Assembly (NCBI GenBank): GCA_964503315.1 | Contig: CAZCZL010000003.1 | Span: forward strand, 124,001 to 188,000 | Reading direction: 5' to 3' | From: FEB-12 sp964503315 | GTDB taxonomy: Bacteria > Zixibacteria > MSB-5A5 > GN15 > FEB-12 | DNA: 64,000 nt | In this document: in pieces, positions 16,954 through 26,658 of the stretch | Layout: each line of letters begins with the position of its first letter | Position numbering within the stretch: position 1 is the stretch's first letter | Notes under the pieces: generated by a model | Told to the model about the DNA's origin: nothing | Databases searched by the model: none | What the model saw: only the letters and a program-made list of their open reading frames with translations | Position numbers and translations under genes: made by a program

Positions 16954-19245
16954 ATGGCGTCAAAGAAGAAATCTAATCGCGGTAAACAGATCCTTGGGGT
17001 CGGGCTGGTCATTATGGCCCTGTTCGTGCTAGTAGCTCTGGTCTCCCATGACCGGATCGACGACGCGCGAATCAGCGGCGAGGTTGATGGCGCCCTCAAT
17101 CCGTGGGAGATCAATTTTGCCAATCAGGCCGGGATGCTTGGCGCCTATCTCTCGTTCCTGCTTTATTTCGTGGTTGGCTGGCTCGCATTCTTCATCCCCT
17201 TAGGGCTGGTGTCAGTGTCGCTGGGATTGTTCTCCAAGGCACTGGTCGAAAAGGTCCGTATGCGAGTCATCCTCTTGTTCATTGTTGGGCTGTGCGCCAC
17301 GATGATGATCAATATCCAGTTCGCTGAGGGGAGTTCAATTGCGCCTGACTCCGGCGCCATTGGCGGGTACGTCGGGCGACTCCTGACTGTCCTGACCCTC
17401 AAACTGGTTGGGACCACCGGCTCCTACCTGATGCTCGGCGGTCTGGTGTTTATCCTACTCCTGCTGTACACGGTCATTACTCCGTTCCTGTTGGGGCATC
17501 TCATCAAGCAGGGGTCTGCTCCGTGGAAGAAGCTCTACCAGGTTCCGCTTGGTTGGCTCAAGAGCATTTTCAGTTTCAAATGGGCGTTTCGGTCGTCCAA
17601 GAAGGACAAGATTGAAGATGACGACGAGCATGTCGTACGCAAGCCCGAACCAAAAGCGATAGATCCGATTGAGGAGGAAGAGGCCGAGCCGCTCGACCTC
17701 TTCGATGAACCACCGGAGAAACGCTCGAAACGGAAAACCACGGTCAAGAAACCGGCCGAACCGATACAGGTGACATCGTTCAAATACACCTATCCGGGAT
17801 TGGACCTGCTGCAGGAGAATCCTGACCCGGGACAGGCAGTCTCCGCGGATGAACTGGCGGTCACCTCTAAAGCCCTTAAAGACACACTCGAGACATTTGG
17901 CGTAAATATCGATGGTCCAATAGAACGCTACCCCGGCCCGATTATCACACGCTACGAGTTCAAACCAGGTGTGGGGATAAAGGTCAACCAGATCGTCAAC
18001 CTGGCGGATGACCTCGCGCTGGCGCTCAAGGCCAAGCGAATCCGCATTATCGCGCCTATTCCGGGGAAAGCGGCCGTCGGCGTGGAGATTCCGAATCGCA
18101 CGCCGCAGATGGTCTATTGCCGAGATATCCTGTCATCCGAAGAGTTCAACAATCCCTCCATTAGACTCCCGATGGCGCTTGGCAAAACGACCGCAGGGAA
18201 GCCATTTGTCGCCGACCTCGCCAAGATGCCGCACCTCCTGATCGCCGGCGCGACCGGATCAGGTAAGTCGGTCTGTATGAACCTGCTGATAACCTCGCTG
18301 ATCTATCGCATGCACCCCCTGCAGGTCAGGTTCATTTTTGTGGACCCGAAGATGCTGGAGCTATCGGTATATCAGGGTCTCCCACATCTGGGTCGCTCAG
18401 TCGTGACCACTCCACGTGGCGCTGAGAAAGTGTTTTCTGACGCTGTTGTCGAAATGGAGAACCGCTACCGCCGTCTGGCTACAGCGGGGGTTCGCAACAT
18501 CGAGGACTTCAATAAGAAACAGACCAAGGAAGAGGACAAACTTCCATACATAGTCATCTTTGTTGATGAACTCGCCGACTTGATGATGTCATCTCAGTCG
18601 TCGAAAACCGAGATGCTCATCACTCGTCTGGCACAGATGGCGCGCGCGGTCGGTATTCATTTGATCCTGGCGACTCAGCGGCCATCGGTCGATGTCATTA
18701 CTGGACTTATCAAAGCAAATTTCCCGGCTCGTATAGCGTTCCAGGTGGCAACCAAGGTTGACTCGCGAACCATCATTGATGGAAACGGCGCGGAAAAACT
18801 GCTGGGCGCGGGTGATATGCTCTTCCTCAGTTCCGGCCAGCCCGAGCCAATTCGCGTGCATGGGGCCTGGTTGTCGTCCGAAGAAACCGACCGGATAGTT
18901 GGGTTCATCCGTGAACAGAAGATCGGCATGCTGCAACTTCAGGGGATTTCGCAGACCAATGCGGATAAAGAAGAGTCTGACGGTGTCGACCTCGGCGATC
19001 CGCTCTTCCGTGAGGCCTGTGAGGTGGTGGTGCGCCATAAGCAAGGATCTGTGTCACTCCTACAGAGACGACTGGGTATTGGCTATCAGCGGGCGGCCAG
19101 ACTCATTGATAAACTCGAAGAGGCGGGAATCGTGTCGCCATTCGATGGCTCCAAGGCTCGTGAAGTGATTGTCGACAAAAGCTATCTGGAAACGCTCTTT
19201 GCTGCTCCCGCCGGGGCGGCCAGTTCTGATTCTGACTCGAACTGA
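16954..19245 (+). CDS. ftsK: FtsK/SpoIIIE-family DNA translocase
   Basis: Septum-anchored ATPase that pumps chromosome ends during division and chromosome-dimer resolution. From ATG 16954 it has 763 residues; a TTG at 16921 would add 11 residues. The N terminus has four to five membrane helices (to about residue 180). An acidic/charged linker follows, then the motor: the Walker A motif GATGSGKS is near 432-439 and Walker B IVIFVDELADLMM is near 533. The C-terminal gamma winged helix (RRLGIGYQRAARLIDKLEEAGIV) recognises KOPS-like sites. lolA follows directly, the same ftsK-lolA adjacency known from E. coli. Confidence 0.95.
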   Translation: MASKKKSNRGKQILGVGLVIMALFVLVALVSHDRIDDARISGEVDGALNPWEINFANQAGMLGAYLSFLLYFVVGWLAFFIPLGLVSVSLGLFSKALVEKVRMRVILLFIVGLCATMMINIQFAEGSSIAPDSGAIGGYVGRLLTVLTLKLVGTTGSYLMLGGLVFILLLLYTVITPFLLGHLIKQGSAPWKKLYQVPLGWLKSIFSFKWAFRSSKKDKIEDDDEHVVRKPEPKAIDPIEEEEAEPLDLFDEPPEKRSKRKTTVKKPAEPIQVTSFKYTYPGLDLLQENPDPGQAVSADELAVTSKALKDTLETFGVNIDGPIERYPGPIITRYEFKPGVGIKVNQIVNLADDLALALKAKRIRIIAPIPGKAAVGVEIPNRTPQMVYCRDILSSEEFNNPSIRLPMALGKTTAGKPFVADLAKMPHLLIAGATGSGKSVCMNLLITSLIYRMHPLQVRFIFVDPKMLELSVYQGLPHLGRSVVTTPRGAEKVFSDAVVEMENRYRRLATAGVRNIEDFNKKQTKEEDKLPYIVIFVDELADLMMSSQSSKTEMLITRLAQMARAVGIHLILATQRPSVDVITGLIKANFPARIAFQVATKVDSRTIIDGNGAEKLLGAGDMLFLSSGQPEPIRVHGAWLSSEETDRIVGFIREQKIGMLQLQGISQTNADKEESDGVDLGDPLFREACEVVVRHKQGSVSLLQRRLGIGYQRAARLIDKLEEAGIVSPFDGSKAREVIVDKSYLETLFAAPAGAASSDSDSN

Positions 19246-19277
19246 GTCATTCTCCCAGACGTATAAGGATTTGACAT

Positions 19278-19886
19278 ATGAAGCGCCTACTTGTTCTATC
19301 CATGGCTCTGCTGCTTTGGCTTGCGGCTCCTGTAGATGCCGCTGATAAGTTTGATGCTGTCAAAGCGAAGCTTGCCGAATCCGAGTGCATCGAAATAGAA
19401 TTCCTGTCTATCCTTGAGTCGGATATATTTGACCGGACCGATACGGCAAAGGGGACTGCCTATCTGGCCAAAGATGGACGTTTCCTGGTGACGATAGGGG
19501 AGGACAAGTTCCTTCGCACCGGCGACCAGCTCTTCAGCTATTCCAAAGCGAACAATCAGGTTATCATTGAAACTATCGACTCCACCCGGGCGGTGAGTTC
19601 CGAAGTCGCCTACATTCGGAAGCTTGACGATTGGTTCAAAACCCGTATACTTAGGCCGGACCGCGAGTATTTTCTGGTTCGGACAGGTCCACAGGGGAGT
19701 GCTATCCCGGATTCGATGACCGTGACGATCGATCCAAAGCAGATGCGGATCAGCCGGATAGCCTATTTTGACATTAACGACGAACTGGTGACCATCGTCT
19801 TGCTGAAGGAGTCGCATTACGCAACCTGCTCTGAGCAGGAGTTTCAGCCGAGTTTTCCAAAATCGGCCGACCGCGTGAAGCTGTAG
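19278..19886 (+). CDS. lolA: LolA-like periplasmic outer-membrane lipoprotein carrier
   Basis: Expected to shuttle lipoproteins from the inner to the outer membrane. The 202-residue protein starts with a signal peptide (KRLLVLSMALLLWLAAPVDA) and then shows the LolA pattern: an IEIEFLS strand, GTAYLAKDGRFLV, LRTGDQLFSYSKANNQVII and a late DPKQMRISRIAYFD strand. Sequence conservation in LolA is low, so assignment rests on this pattern plus position directly after ftsK. A good ribosome site (AAGGA) precedes the ATG. No LolB is seen, as in most non-proteobacteria. Confidence 0.8.
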   Translation: MKRLLVLSMALLLWLAAPVDAADKFDAVKAKLAESECIEIEFLSILESDIFDRTDTAKGTAYLAKDGRFLVTIGEDKFLRTGDQLFSYSKANNQVIIETIDSTRAVSSEVAYIRKLDDWFKTRILRPDREYFLVRTGPQGSAIPDSMTVTIDPKQMRISRIAYFDINDELVTIVLLKESHYATCSEQEFQPSFPKSADRVKL

Positions 19887-19890
19887 GTGA

Positions 19891-21219
19891 ATGAAGTTCT
19901 ACGTCCACAAACTAGGCTGTCCCAAGAATGATGTCGATGCCGACTATATCTCGGCTCGCTTGATCGACGAGGGACACCAGCCGGTCAGTTCCCCCGACGA
20001 CGCCGAGTCTATCATCGTTAACACCTGCGGCTTTATCCTCCCCGCCAAAGAAGAATCGATAAACGAGATACTTCGCCTCGGGCAGCTCAAGAAGGCGGGC
20101 CAGCTGCAGACGCTCTATGCCTCAGGATGTCTGACCCAGCGTTATGGCGATGAGATGCTGGCGGATATGCCCGAGCTGGATGGCGCGTTCGGACATGGCG
20201 CGCTGGATTCGATCGCGACAGCGGTCACCAACAGGTTGAACAGCCGCAAGACCGTCCGAATTGAATCGCGCAAGCTAGGCTATTTGAGTTGGAAAGATAG
20301 ATTCATTTCAGACGGCTTTCCGTATTCATATCTCAAGATATCCGATGGGTGCGATCGCGCATGTACGTATTGCGCCATTCCGCTGATGCGCGGAAAATTC
20401 CGCAGCCGGCCGCTCGATTCGATTCTGCGCGAGGCGGAGTTCCTCGCCAAAAACGGCAAGCGGGAGCTTATTCTTGTGTCTCAGGAAGCAACCATGTATG
20501 GGTATGGACTTCCTGATGGCATGAATGTTATCAGGCTCCTACAGGAGCTTGAGAAGATAGAGAATCTCAAGTGGATCCGCTTGATGTATCTCTATCCCGC
20601 CTGTTTAGAGAAAGACTTGATCGATTATCTGCTCGATGACAACAAAACTCTGCCTTATTTCGACCTTCCCCTGCAGCATGTCAGTGAGTCAGTCCTGACA
20701 GCCATGCGCCGTCGCGTTGACCGGGCGAAGATCGACGCACTGATCGACCGGATCCGTTCGCGCAATGGCCGCGCGACCTTGCGGACAACTTTTATTGTTG
20801 GATTCCCCGGCGAGACTGATGCAGATTTCGAGCAGTTGCTTGATTTCACCCGGCAAGCGGAATTTGACCGGATGGGTGTTTTCACCTATTCGGCCGAGGA
20901 AGGGACCCCTGCAGAGCAGATGGCGGGCCAAGTTCAGGAGGAAGTGAAGCTGGAACGGATGGACGCGCTGATGACTTTGCAGCGGGATATCGCCTTTGCC
21001 AAAAACATCGAGATGGTTGGACGCACGGTCGAGGTGATGCTTGACGCCATCAACGACGAGGGACACGCTATTGCGCGGACACAGGGGGATTGCCCGGATA
21101 TCGATCAAGAAGTGCACGTCCGCGGGACCGGACTCGCGATCGGGCAGATTCGCAAGGTGCATATAGATTCGGCCGATGGTTATGACCTTTCAGCCACCAC
21201 AGTGGGTGAGACGATATGA
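19891..21219 (+). CDS. rimO: Ribosomal protein S12 methylthiotransferase
   Basis: A radical-SAM methylthiotransferase that adds a methylthio group to a conserved aspartate of ribosomal protein S12. The 442 residues comprise the N-terminal MTTase domain with three cluster cysteines (LGCPKNDVD, NTCGF, SGCLTQRY), the radical-SAM CxxxCxxC in DGCDRACTYCAIP, and a C-terminal TRAM domain. The DxD..S pattern after LGCPKN and the RGKFRSRPLDSI block favour RimO over MiaB. It begins 4 bases after lolA ends and overlaps the next gene by ATGA. Confidence 0.93.
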   Translation: MKFYVHKLGCPKNDVDADYISARLIDEGHQPVSSPDDAESIIVNTCGFILPAKEESINEILRLGQLKKAGQLQTLYASGCLTQRYGDEMLADMPELDGAFGHGALDSIATAVTNRLNSRKTVRIESRKLGYLSWKDRFISDGFPYSYLKISDGCDRACTYCAIPLMRGKFRSRPLDSILREAEFLAKNGKRELILVSQEATMYGYGLPDGMNVIRLLQELEKIENLKWIRLMYLYPACLEKDLIDYLLDDNKTLPYFDLPLQHVSESVLTAMRRRVDRAKIDALIDRIRSRNGRATLRTTFIVGFPGETDADFEQLLDFTRQAEFDRMGVFTYSAEEGTPAEQMAGQVQEEVKLERMDALMTLQRDIAFAKNIEMVGRTVEVMLDAINDEGHAIARTQGDCPDIDQEVHVRGTGLAIGQIRKVHIDSADGYDLSATTVGETI

Positions 21220-21860
21220 TACATATTGAACGACTTGGCATCTATCTTTCCAAACCGGTCGCGTTTCTGATGATGGTGATATATCTGGTCCAGTCCGGAC
21301 TGCTGGTCTATCTCATCACGGACAAGTTTGACCTTGAAAAGCAGATCGATTACCAGCAGAGCCGCATAATCGAACTCGAAGACAAACTCAAATTGTACAA
21401 GGTGATCGAGGATCTGGAGATCGGCTTCACTGATGATGAGGTCACTCAGTTGACCAAGACGATCTACAACGAAAGCAAGAAGTACAACTACGACCCGTTT
21501 TTTGTTGTCTCGGTGATCATGGTTGAGTCGACATTCAAGAAACATCAGGTCTCTGACTCTGGGGCCACCGGGTTGATGCAACTGAGGCCGTTTGTGGCCA
21601 AATCAGTCGCGCCCAAGGCGGGTGTTGAATGGTATGGTTTACCAACTCTGCATGAGTCGGAAGCAAATATCAAACTGGGAACGTACTATCTGTTTGAGCA
21701 GATATTGAAATATGGCGACATTCGCAAGGGACTGATTGCGTACAATATTGGAGAGACCCGGTTGCGGGACCTGATCCGGAACGGCAAACCGCTGCCGGTC
21801 AGCTACATGAACAAGGTTATGTCGACCTACAAGAGACTGAAAGAGAGTTATCAGGTTTGA
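21216..21860 (+). CDS. Membrane-anchored lytic transglycosylase (SLT domain)
   Basis: A 214-residue peptidoglycan-cleaving enzyme that would act in the periplasm. It has an N-terminal membrane anchor (residues ~14-36), a short coiled-coil-like stretch (IDYQQSRIIELEDKLKLY), then a Slt-type lysozyme-like domain. The catalytic glutamate lies in VIMVESTFKKHQ, followed by the typical SGATGLMQLRP and later IAYNIGETR, matching the GLMQ and AYN(x)G signatures. It is coupled at both ends by 4-base overlaps (ATGA with rimO; TTGA with the BamD-like gene), which places wall cleavage and outer-membrane assembly on one transcript. Confidence 0.9.
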   Translation: MIHIERLGIYLSKPVAFLMMVIYLVQSGLLVYLITDKFDLEKQIDYQQSRIIELEDKLKLYKVIEDLEIGFTDDEVTQLTKTIYNESKKYNYDPFFVVSVIMVESTFKKHQVSDSGATGLMQLRPFVAKSVAPKAGVEWYGLPTLHESEANIKLGTYYLFEQILKYGDIRKGLIAYNIGETRLRDLIRNGKPLPVSYMNKVMSTYKRLKESYQV

Positions 21861-22795
21861 AACCGGGACGTTTGCATACAACTCTGGTGGCGATGACGAT
21901 GATCATCGCGAGTGTGGTCATCGGCTGTGGCGGGGCGCCGTCGTTCAACAACATGACGAAAGATGAGCTGTTTGCTTACGGCAAAGAGCGACTGGACAGG
22001 AAAAAACATCTCTCCGCCATCAATGCTTTTCAAACGCTGGTGTACACATATCCCGGCGAGTCGATCGTCGACACCGCGCAGTACTATCTGGCACTGTCGT
22101 ATTTCGGCAACCATGACTACGACTTGGCGGCGGCGGAGTTCAACCGTCTGGTGGTGAATTACCCGACTTCGCCTTTCGCCAAACAATCGCAATTCATGAA
22201 GGCAGTCTCCGCGTTTGAGTCGACCCCCAAACATTTCGGGCTCGATCAGACCGAAGTCGAACTCGCCATCAAACAACTTGAAGAGTTCATCATCGACAAC
22301 CCGGAATCGGAGTTGGTTCCCGACGCGAACAAGTATCTTGCAGCCGCGCAGGGGAGACTCGCCAAGAAGTACTACATGTCCGGCGTGACCTATACGCGCA
22401 TGGGGGCGTCGAAGGCGGCGAAGGTATACTACCAGAAGGTGATCGACGATTACACCTCGAGTGAATTCGCGCCTTTGGCGAATTACGAGATGGCCAGGGA
22501 AGAGATGAGGCTTCGCGAGTATGACGAAGCGCGCCGCCGATTCGAGAACTTCGTGACGGTCTTCCCGACCCATTCGTTGGTGCCGGAAGCGCGAGAGCAG
22601 ATAGCCGAAGCGGCTTTTAAGTCGGCCGAATTGGCCTTTGACAAAAAGAACTATTCGGTCGCGAACGACAAGTTCACGGCATTCAAGAATGAGTTCCCGA
22701 ACGATAAGCGACTCAAAAAGGCGGATGAGTATCTGGCGAAGATAGCCGCTGTGCCGGCCCCGCCAGCACCGCAAGCCAATGCGCAGTCCAAATAA
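21857..22795 (+). CDS. bamD: BamD-like outer-membrane assembly lipoprotein (TPR)
   Basis: A lipoprotein (312 residues) with a signal sequence ending in a lipobox VVIGC (Cys about 24), so probably anchored in the outer membrane. The following ~200 residues are tetratricopeptide repeats of the YfiO/BamD type (for example the FQTLVYTYPGESIVDTAQYY and FNRLVVNYPTSPFAKQS repeats, with Pro after each helix pair). BamD is the essential partner of BamA in folding beta-barrel proteins. Start is TTG 21857 in a TTGA overlap. It is longer than E. coli BamD (245) by about one extra repeat and an Ala/Pro-rich tail. A CpoB/YbgF-like TPR protein is the main alternative. Confidence 0.82.
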   Translation: MKPGRLHTTLVAMTMIIASVVIGCGGAPSFNNMTKDELFAYGKERLDRKKHLSAINAFQTLVYTYPGESIVDTAQYYLALSYFGNHDYDLAAAEFNRLVVNYPTSPFAKQSQFMKAVSAFESTPKHFGLDQTEVELAIKQLEEFIIDNPESELVPDANKYLAAAQGRLAKKYYMSGVTYTRMGASKAAKVYYQKVIDDYTSSEFAPLANYEMAREEMRLREYDEARRRFENFVTVFPTHSLVPEAREQIAEAAFKSAELAFDKKNYSVANDKFTAFKNEFPNDKRLKKADEYLAKIAAVPAPPAPQANAQSK

Positions 22796-23387
22796 TGGCG
22801 GACAATGGGGGATACTCGGGGGAACCTTCAACCCCGTTCATCGCGGCCATGTAGCCCTGGCCGCCGATATTGCTCTGGCCAAATCGCTGGATGGGGTGTT
22901 GATGGTCCCATCCTACCTTCCACCCCGTAAAACCAATCCCGATATTGCTGAGTTCGAGGAACGGGTGGCGATGCTTCGCATGGCATGCGAGCGCCATCCC
23001 GAATTAGTGGTCTGCACGATCGAGGCGGAATCTGAGGAGCCGGGATACACGCTCCACACGGTCCGGGCGCTCAAAAAGAGATATCCCCACACCACATTTC
23101 GCTTTATCATTGGAGCGGACCTCCTGGCTGAGTTTCCGACCTGGTATGAGGCCAGAGAGATAATTCAAGAGGTGGCCGTACTTGTAGGCTCGCGTCCGAA
23201 GGCGGAGGTGATCATTCCCGATGGTTTTGACGGGAAGCGATTCGAGATAGTCAAGACATCGCTGTTGGATATATCTTCGAGCGAGATCCGGGCGCACGTA
23301 AAGAAGGGGATAGGACTGGCGGATCTGAGCCGACTGGTCCCCGACAAAGTAGCGGACCATATACTCGAACAAGGATTGTACCGGTGA
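22779..23387 (+). CDS. nadD: Nicotinate-nucleotide adenylyltransferase
   Basis: Adenylates nicotinate mononucleotide in NAD synthesis. The 202-residue protein has the nucleotidyltransferase signature GGTFNPVHRGH with the HxGH motif, FIIGADLLAEFPTWY in the middle, and the C-terminal ISSSEIR motif (ISSTxIR equivalent). Its start lies 17 bases inside the BamD-like gene, and its stop overlaps the polA GTG as GTGA. Placement between bamD and polA suggests cotranscription rather than a shared role. Confidence 0.94.
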   Translation: MRSPNNGGQWGILGGTFNPVHRGHVALAADIALAKSLDGVLMVPSYLPPRKTNPDIAEFEERVAMLRMACERHPELVVCTIEAESEEPGYTLHTVRALKKRYPHTTFRFIIGADLLAEFPTWYEAREIIQEVAVLVGSRPKAEVIIPDGFDGKRFEIVKTSLLDISSSEIRAHVKKGIGLADLSRLVPDKVADHILEQGLYR

Positions 23388-26107
23388 GCGGAGAGAAAAA
23401 GAATCTGTGGCTGATAGATGGCACGGCGATCATGTACCGTGCCTATTTCGCATTCATCCGGAATCCGCTCATCAACAAGAAGGGGGAGAACACCGGCGCG
23501 GTCTACGGATTTGTCAATTCGCTCCTGAAGATAATTCGTGAGGAAGAGCCGGATCATATCGCGGTAGTCTTCGACTCCAAGCACCCGACTTTCAGGCATG
23601 AGCGTTACGAGGAATACAAATCGACCCGCGCCAAGATGCCGGATGATCTTTCGGCGCAGATACACCGGGTGCATGCGGCATGCGAGGCACTCAACCTGAC
23701 TGAGTTTGAGATGCCCGGATATGAGGCGGATGACATTGTCGGGACTCTGGCCCGGGCCGGGGAGAGAGCCGGTTTCGAGGTCTGGTGTGTCACCGGGGAC
23801 AAAGACTACTTCCAGTTGGTCACCGACAAGATCAAGATCTACACGCCAAAGAGGGTGGCGGAAACGCCTGAGCGGTACGGCCGGGAGGAAGTCAAAGAGA
23901 AGTTCGGCGTCTACCCTGAACAGGTGATTGACAAGCTGGCGCTAATGGGGGATAGCTCTGACAATATCCCAGGGATTCCGGGGATCGGACCGAAAGCGGC
24001 TGATGCGCTGCTGGAGCAATTCAAGTCACTTGATGATATCTACGCCAATCTGGAGCAAGTGAAAGCGAAAGGGGTCCGAGAGAAACTTGCGGCCAACAAA
24101 GAGAAGGCCTATCTCTCGCAGGAGTTGTCGACCATACACTGTGAAGTCCCGATAGAATTCGACTTGCAGTCGCTTAAGCGGAAGCCGATCAATTTCGATG
24201 AGGCAAAGAAGTTGTTCATGGAGCTGGAGTTTCCCTCCATTCTGCAGTTGCTGACCCCCGATGTTGCCGCGCAGTCACCGACGCTGTTCCCCGAGCCATC
24301 CAAAGAGAATCTTTCCTATCATCTGGTGAGAACGATCGGTGATCTGGAGAATCTGGTTGAAAAGCTTCTGACCGTCAAAGAAGTGGCGATTGACACTGAG
24401 ACAGACAATATCAATTCATTAGAGGCGAATTTGGTCGGGGTGTCGCTATCCTGCAAGTTCGCTGAAGCATGGTATGTGCCGATAGGACATAGCGAGAAAA
24501 CGGTCAATATCCCAAAGGAAAAGGCTCTCGCGACGCTGAAGAAGTTGCTGGAGAACCCGAAAGTCCAGAAATTCGGGCAGAATATCAAGTATGATCTGCA
24601 AGTCTTCCGCCGGCATGGAATAGAAGTCAACCCGGTCTCATTCGATACGATGGTAGCATCGTATGTGGTCAATCCGTCGGAACGGCAACATTCGCTCGAT
24701 TATCTGGCGTTCAAGCATTTTGATTTTCATAAGACACCCATCAAAGACCTGATCGGGTCGGGGAAAACCCAATCGACTTTCGATAAAGTGCCGGTGGAAA
24801 AGGCAACCTCCTATGCGTGCGAAGATGCCGATTTCACGTATCGCCTTCGATCGATCTTCGCGCCGCTTATAGACGACCTGGAGATGAACAATCTCTACTA
24901 CAATATCGAGTTGCCGCTGATCCGGGTGCTGTCCGATATGGAAGAGGCGGGCGTGCGAATCGACCCAGATTTTCTGGCCAATCTCTCCAAAGAGATGGAC
25001 AAAAAGCTGACCGCACTCACCAAGGAGATCTACAGGATCGCAGGAATGGAGTTTAATATCAACTCCACGCAGAAACTGGCGCACGTCCTGTTTGAGAAAC
25101 TGAGACTCCCAAGCAAGGGAAAGACCGCGAGCGGCAAGGGATTTTCGACCGATGTCCGAGTGTTGGAGGAGTTGGCTAAAATCCATGAATTCCCGCGATT
25201 GGTCCTTGAGTATCGGTCGTACGGCAAGTTGAAAAGTACCTATGTCGACTCCCTACCGACGATGATCAATAAGTCGACCGGCAGGATACATACGTCGTAC
25301 AACCAGACGATCGCGGCGACAGGGAGATTGTCCTCGACCGATCCGAACCTTCAGAATATCCCGATCCGGACGGACGAAGGGCGGGAGATCCGGCGGGCGT
25401 TTGTGGCCCGCGACAAGGATTACCAGATACTGTCGGCCGATTACAGTCAGATCGAGTTGAGGATTCTGGCGCACTATACCGAGGATCCGAATCTCGTTGA
25501 TGCGTTCTTGAAAGGGCAAGATATTCATGCCCGGACTGCCGCCGCGGTCTTTGGAGTCGATCTCAAGGATGTCACATCGGCGCAACGGCGTATCGCCAAA
25601 ACGACCAACTTTGCCATCATTTACGGTGTGACAGCGTTTGGATTGAGCCAGCAGACCGACCTGACGCCGCAGGAGGCGCAGAAATTCATCGACAAATATT
25701 TTGAGCAGTATCCGGGGATACGGAAGTATATCGATGACACGATCGCATTTGCCCGCAAGAAAGGGTACGTGACTACGCTGTACAATCGGCGGCGATACTT
25801 GCCGGAGATAAACGACTCAAATAGGAATATCCGGCAGTTTGCTGAGCGGACGGCGATCAATACGCCTATTCAGGGAACGGCCGCGGATATTATCAAGGTC
25901 GCAATGCTAAAGATCCACAAGGCGCTGACCGGCATGAAGTCGAAGATGATCCTCCAGGTTCATGACGAGTTGGTCTTTGATGTTCACCATCAGGAGTTGG
26001 AGAAAGTCAGGAAGATCGTGGTGGAGGGGATGCAGAACGCGGCGGAGCTGAAGGTGCCGTTGATCGCGGATGTCGGCGTAGCGGACAACTGGCTGGACGC
26101 GAAGTAG
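23384..26107 (+). CDS. polA: DNA polymerase I with active-looking 3'-5' exonuclease
   Basis: Repair and Okazaki-fragment polymerase (907 residues). The 5'-3' flap exonuclease domain spans roughly 1-290 (opens with LIDGTAIMYRAYFAF; helix-hairpin-helix near PGIPGIGPKAADALL). The 3'-5' exonuclease domain (~310-490) retains the metal-binding residues: DTET near 337, the NIKYDL aspartate, and the final YxxxD-type motif YACEDADF. This implies proofreading, unlike Taq-type enzymes. The polymerase palm has DYSQIELRILAHY near 686, the O-helix RRIAKTTNFAIIYG and the catalytic VHDELVF. Start is GTG 23384 in a GTGA overlap with nadD. Confidence 0.97.
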   Translation: MSGEKKNLWLIDGTAIMYRAYFAFIRNPLINKKGENTGAVYGFVNSLLKIIREEEPDHIAVVFDSKHPTFRHERYEEYKSTRAKMPDDLSAQIHRVHAACEALNLTEFEMPGYEADDIVGTLARAGERAGFEVWCVTGDKDYFQLVTDKIKIYTPKRVAETPERYGREEVKEKFGVYPEQVIDKLALMGDSSDNIPGIPGIGPKAADALLEQFKSLDDIYANLEQVKAKGVREKLAANKEKAYLSQELSTIHCEVPIEFDLQSLKRKPINFDEAKKLFMELEFPSILQLLTPDVAAQSPTLFPEPSKENLSYHLVRTIGDLENLVEKLLTVKEVAIDTETDNINSLEANLVGVSLSCKFAEAWYVPIGHSEKTVNIPKEKALATLKKLLENPKVQKFGQNIKYDLQVFRRHGIEVNPVSFDTMVASYVVNPSERQHSLDYLAFKHFDFHKTPIKDLIGSGKTQSTFDKVPVEKATSYACEDADFTYRLRSIFAPLIDDLEMNNLYYNIELPLIRVLSDMEEAGVRIDPDFLANLSKEMDKKLTALTKEIYRIAGMEFNINSTQKLAHVLFEKLRLPSKGKTASGKGFSTDVRVLEELAKIHEFPRLVLEYRSYGKLKSTYVDSLPTMINKSTGRIHTSYNQTIAATGRLSSTDPNLQNIPIRTDEGREIRRAFVARDKDYQILSADYSQIELRILAHYTEDPNLVDAFLKGQDIHARTAAAVFGVDLKDVTSAQRRIAKTTNFAIIYGVTAFGLSQQTDLTPQEAQKFIDKYFEQYPGIRKYIDDTIAFARKKGYVTTLYNRRRYLPEINDSNRNIRQFAERTAINTPIQGTAADIIKVAMLKIHKALTGMKSKMILQVHDELVFDVHHQELEKVRKIVVEGMQNAAELKVPLIADVGVADNWLDAK

Positions 26108-26131
26108 GGACGCTTCGACAATTATTGTTTT

Positions 26132-26155
26132 CGGGCTTCGACTCCGCTCAGCCCG
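26132..26155. repeat. Short palindromic intergenic repeat (CGGGCT/AGCCCG hairpin)
   Basis: CGGGCT and AGCCCG arms flank TTCGACTCCGCTC, just after polA. From memory, the sequence CTTCGACTCCGCTCAGCC occurs as a short intergenic repeat in many unrelated bacterial genomes. It gives rise to a spurious FDSAQPD peptide if translated in this frame. It could also act as a weak transcription terminator for the polA operon. Only one copy is present in this window. Confidence 0.55.
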
Positions 26156-26235
26156 ATTATTACAGTGACCAATATCTCATGATCGTTAGATATCTCGCGA
26201 GTATAAACGTCAATGCATTGGAGGCAAGTTCAGAA

Positions 26236-26616
26236 ATGACAGAACTGAGAAAGCGCCTGGCGATCATAGTCACCTTGGTATTGCTGTCGGCATCCACGGT
26301 GATGGTTTGCGTCAGTTGTGCCAAACGACCCTACCTCAGCAATCAAGAATACAACTTACTCGCCACGAGCAAATTGTCTCCCCCCTATTCGGCTGAGGCA
26401 CAGAAGGCAATAGAAATTGCGGAGGTGCAACTGTCTGTGGACAAACCAAACTTCAATGAGTTTAAACTCTACTCCGTCAGTTTCTACAACCAACGATATT
26501 TGATTTCCTTCGTGCCTGGCACAACGAATCAAACTGCCAATACCATAGGAGGAGATATTTCCTATGTTGTCTCTCAGGTTACGATGACCGTGGTTGCGAC
26601 GTATCACGGGCAGTAA
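26236..26616 (+). CDS. Small putative lipoprotein, function unknown
   Basis: I do not recognise this protein. From ATG 26236 (GGAGG about 12 bases upstream) it has 126 residues: a positively charged start (TELRKRL), a hydrophobic segment (AIIVTLVLLSASTVMVCV) and a possible lipobox cysteine in VSCAKRP. A polar domain with a YSVSFYNQRYLISFVPG strand and a GGDISYVVSQVTMTVVATY end follows. Longer in-frame starts (26125) would translate the intergenic palindromic repeat and are unlikely. It stands alone between polA and coaE. Confidence 0.6.
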   Translation: MTELRKRLAIIVTLVLLSASTVMVCVSCAKRPYLSNQEYNLLATSKLSPPYSAEAQKAIEIAEVQLSVDKPNFNEFKLYSVSFYNQRYLISFVPGTTNQTANTIGGDISYVVSQVTMTVVATYHGQ

Positions 26617-26658
26617 CAGGCCACTTGCTCTTTTGCTTCTTGTGCTCTTTATTCCTTC

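Noticed and set aside
21851..22831. 326-codon minus-strand frame opposite the BamD-like gene
   Set aside because: Covers a gene that has a lipobox and TPR pattern on the plus strand; the antisense product is Arg/His/Leu-rich and unlike a folded protein.
26125..26235. N-terminal extension of the small lipoprotein
   Set aside because: It reads through the CGGGCT palindromic repeat; the ATG at 26236 has a ribosome site and directly precedes the signal sequence.
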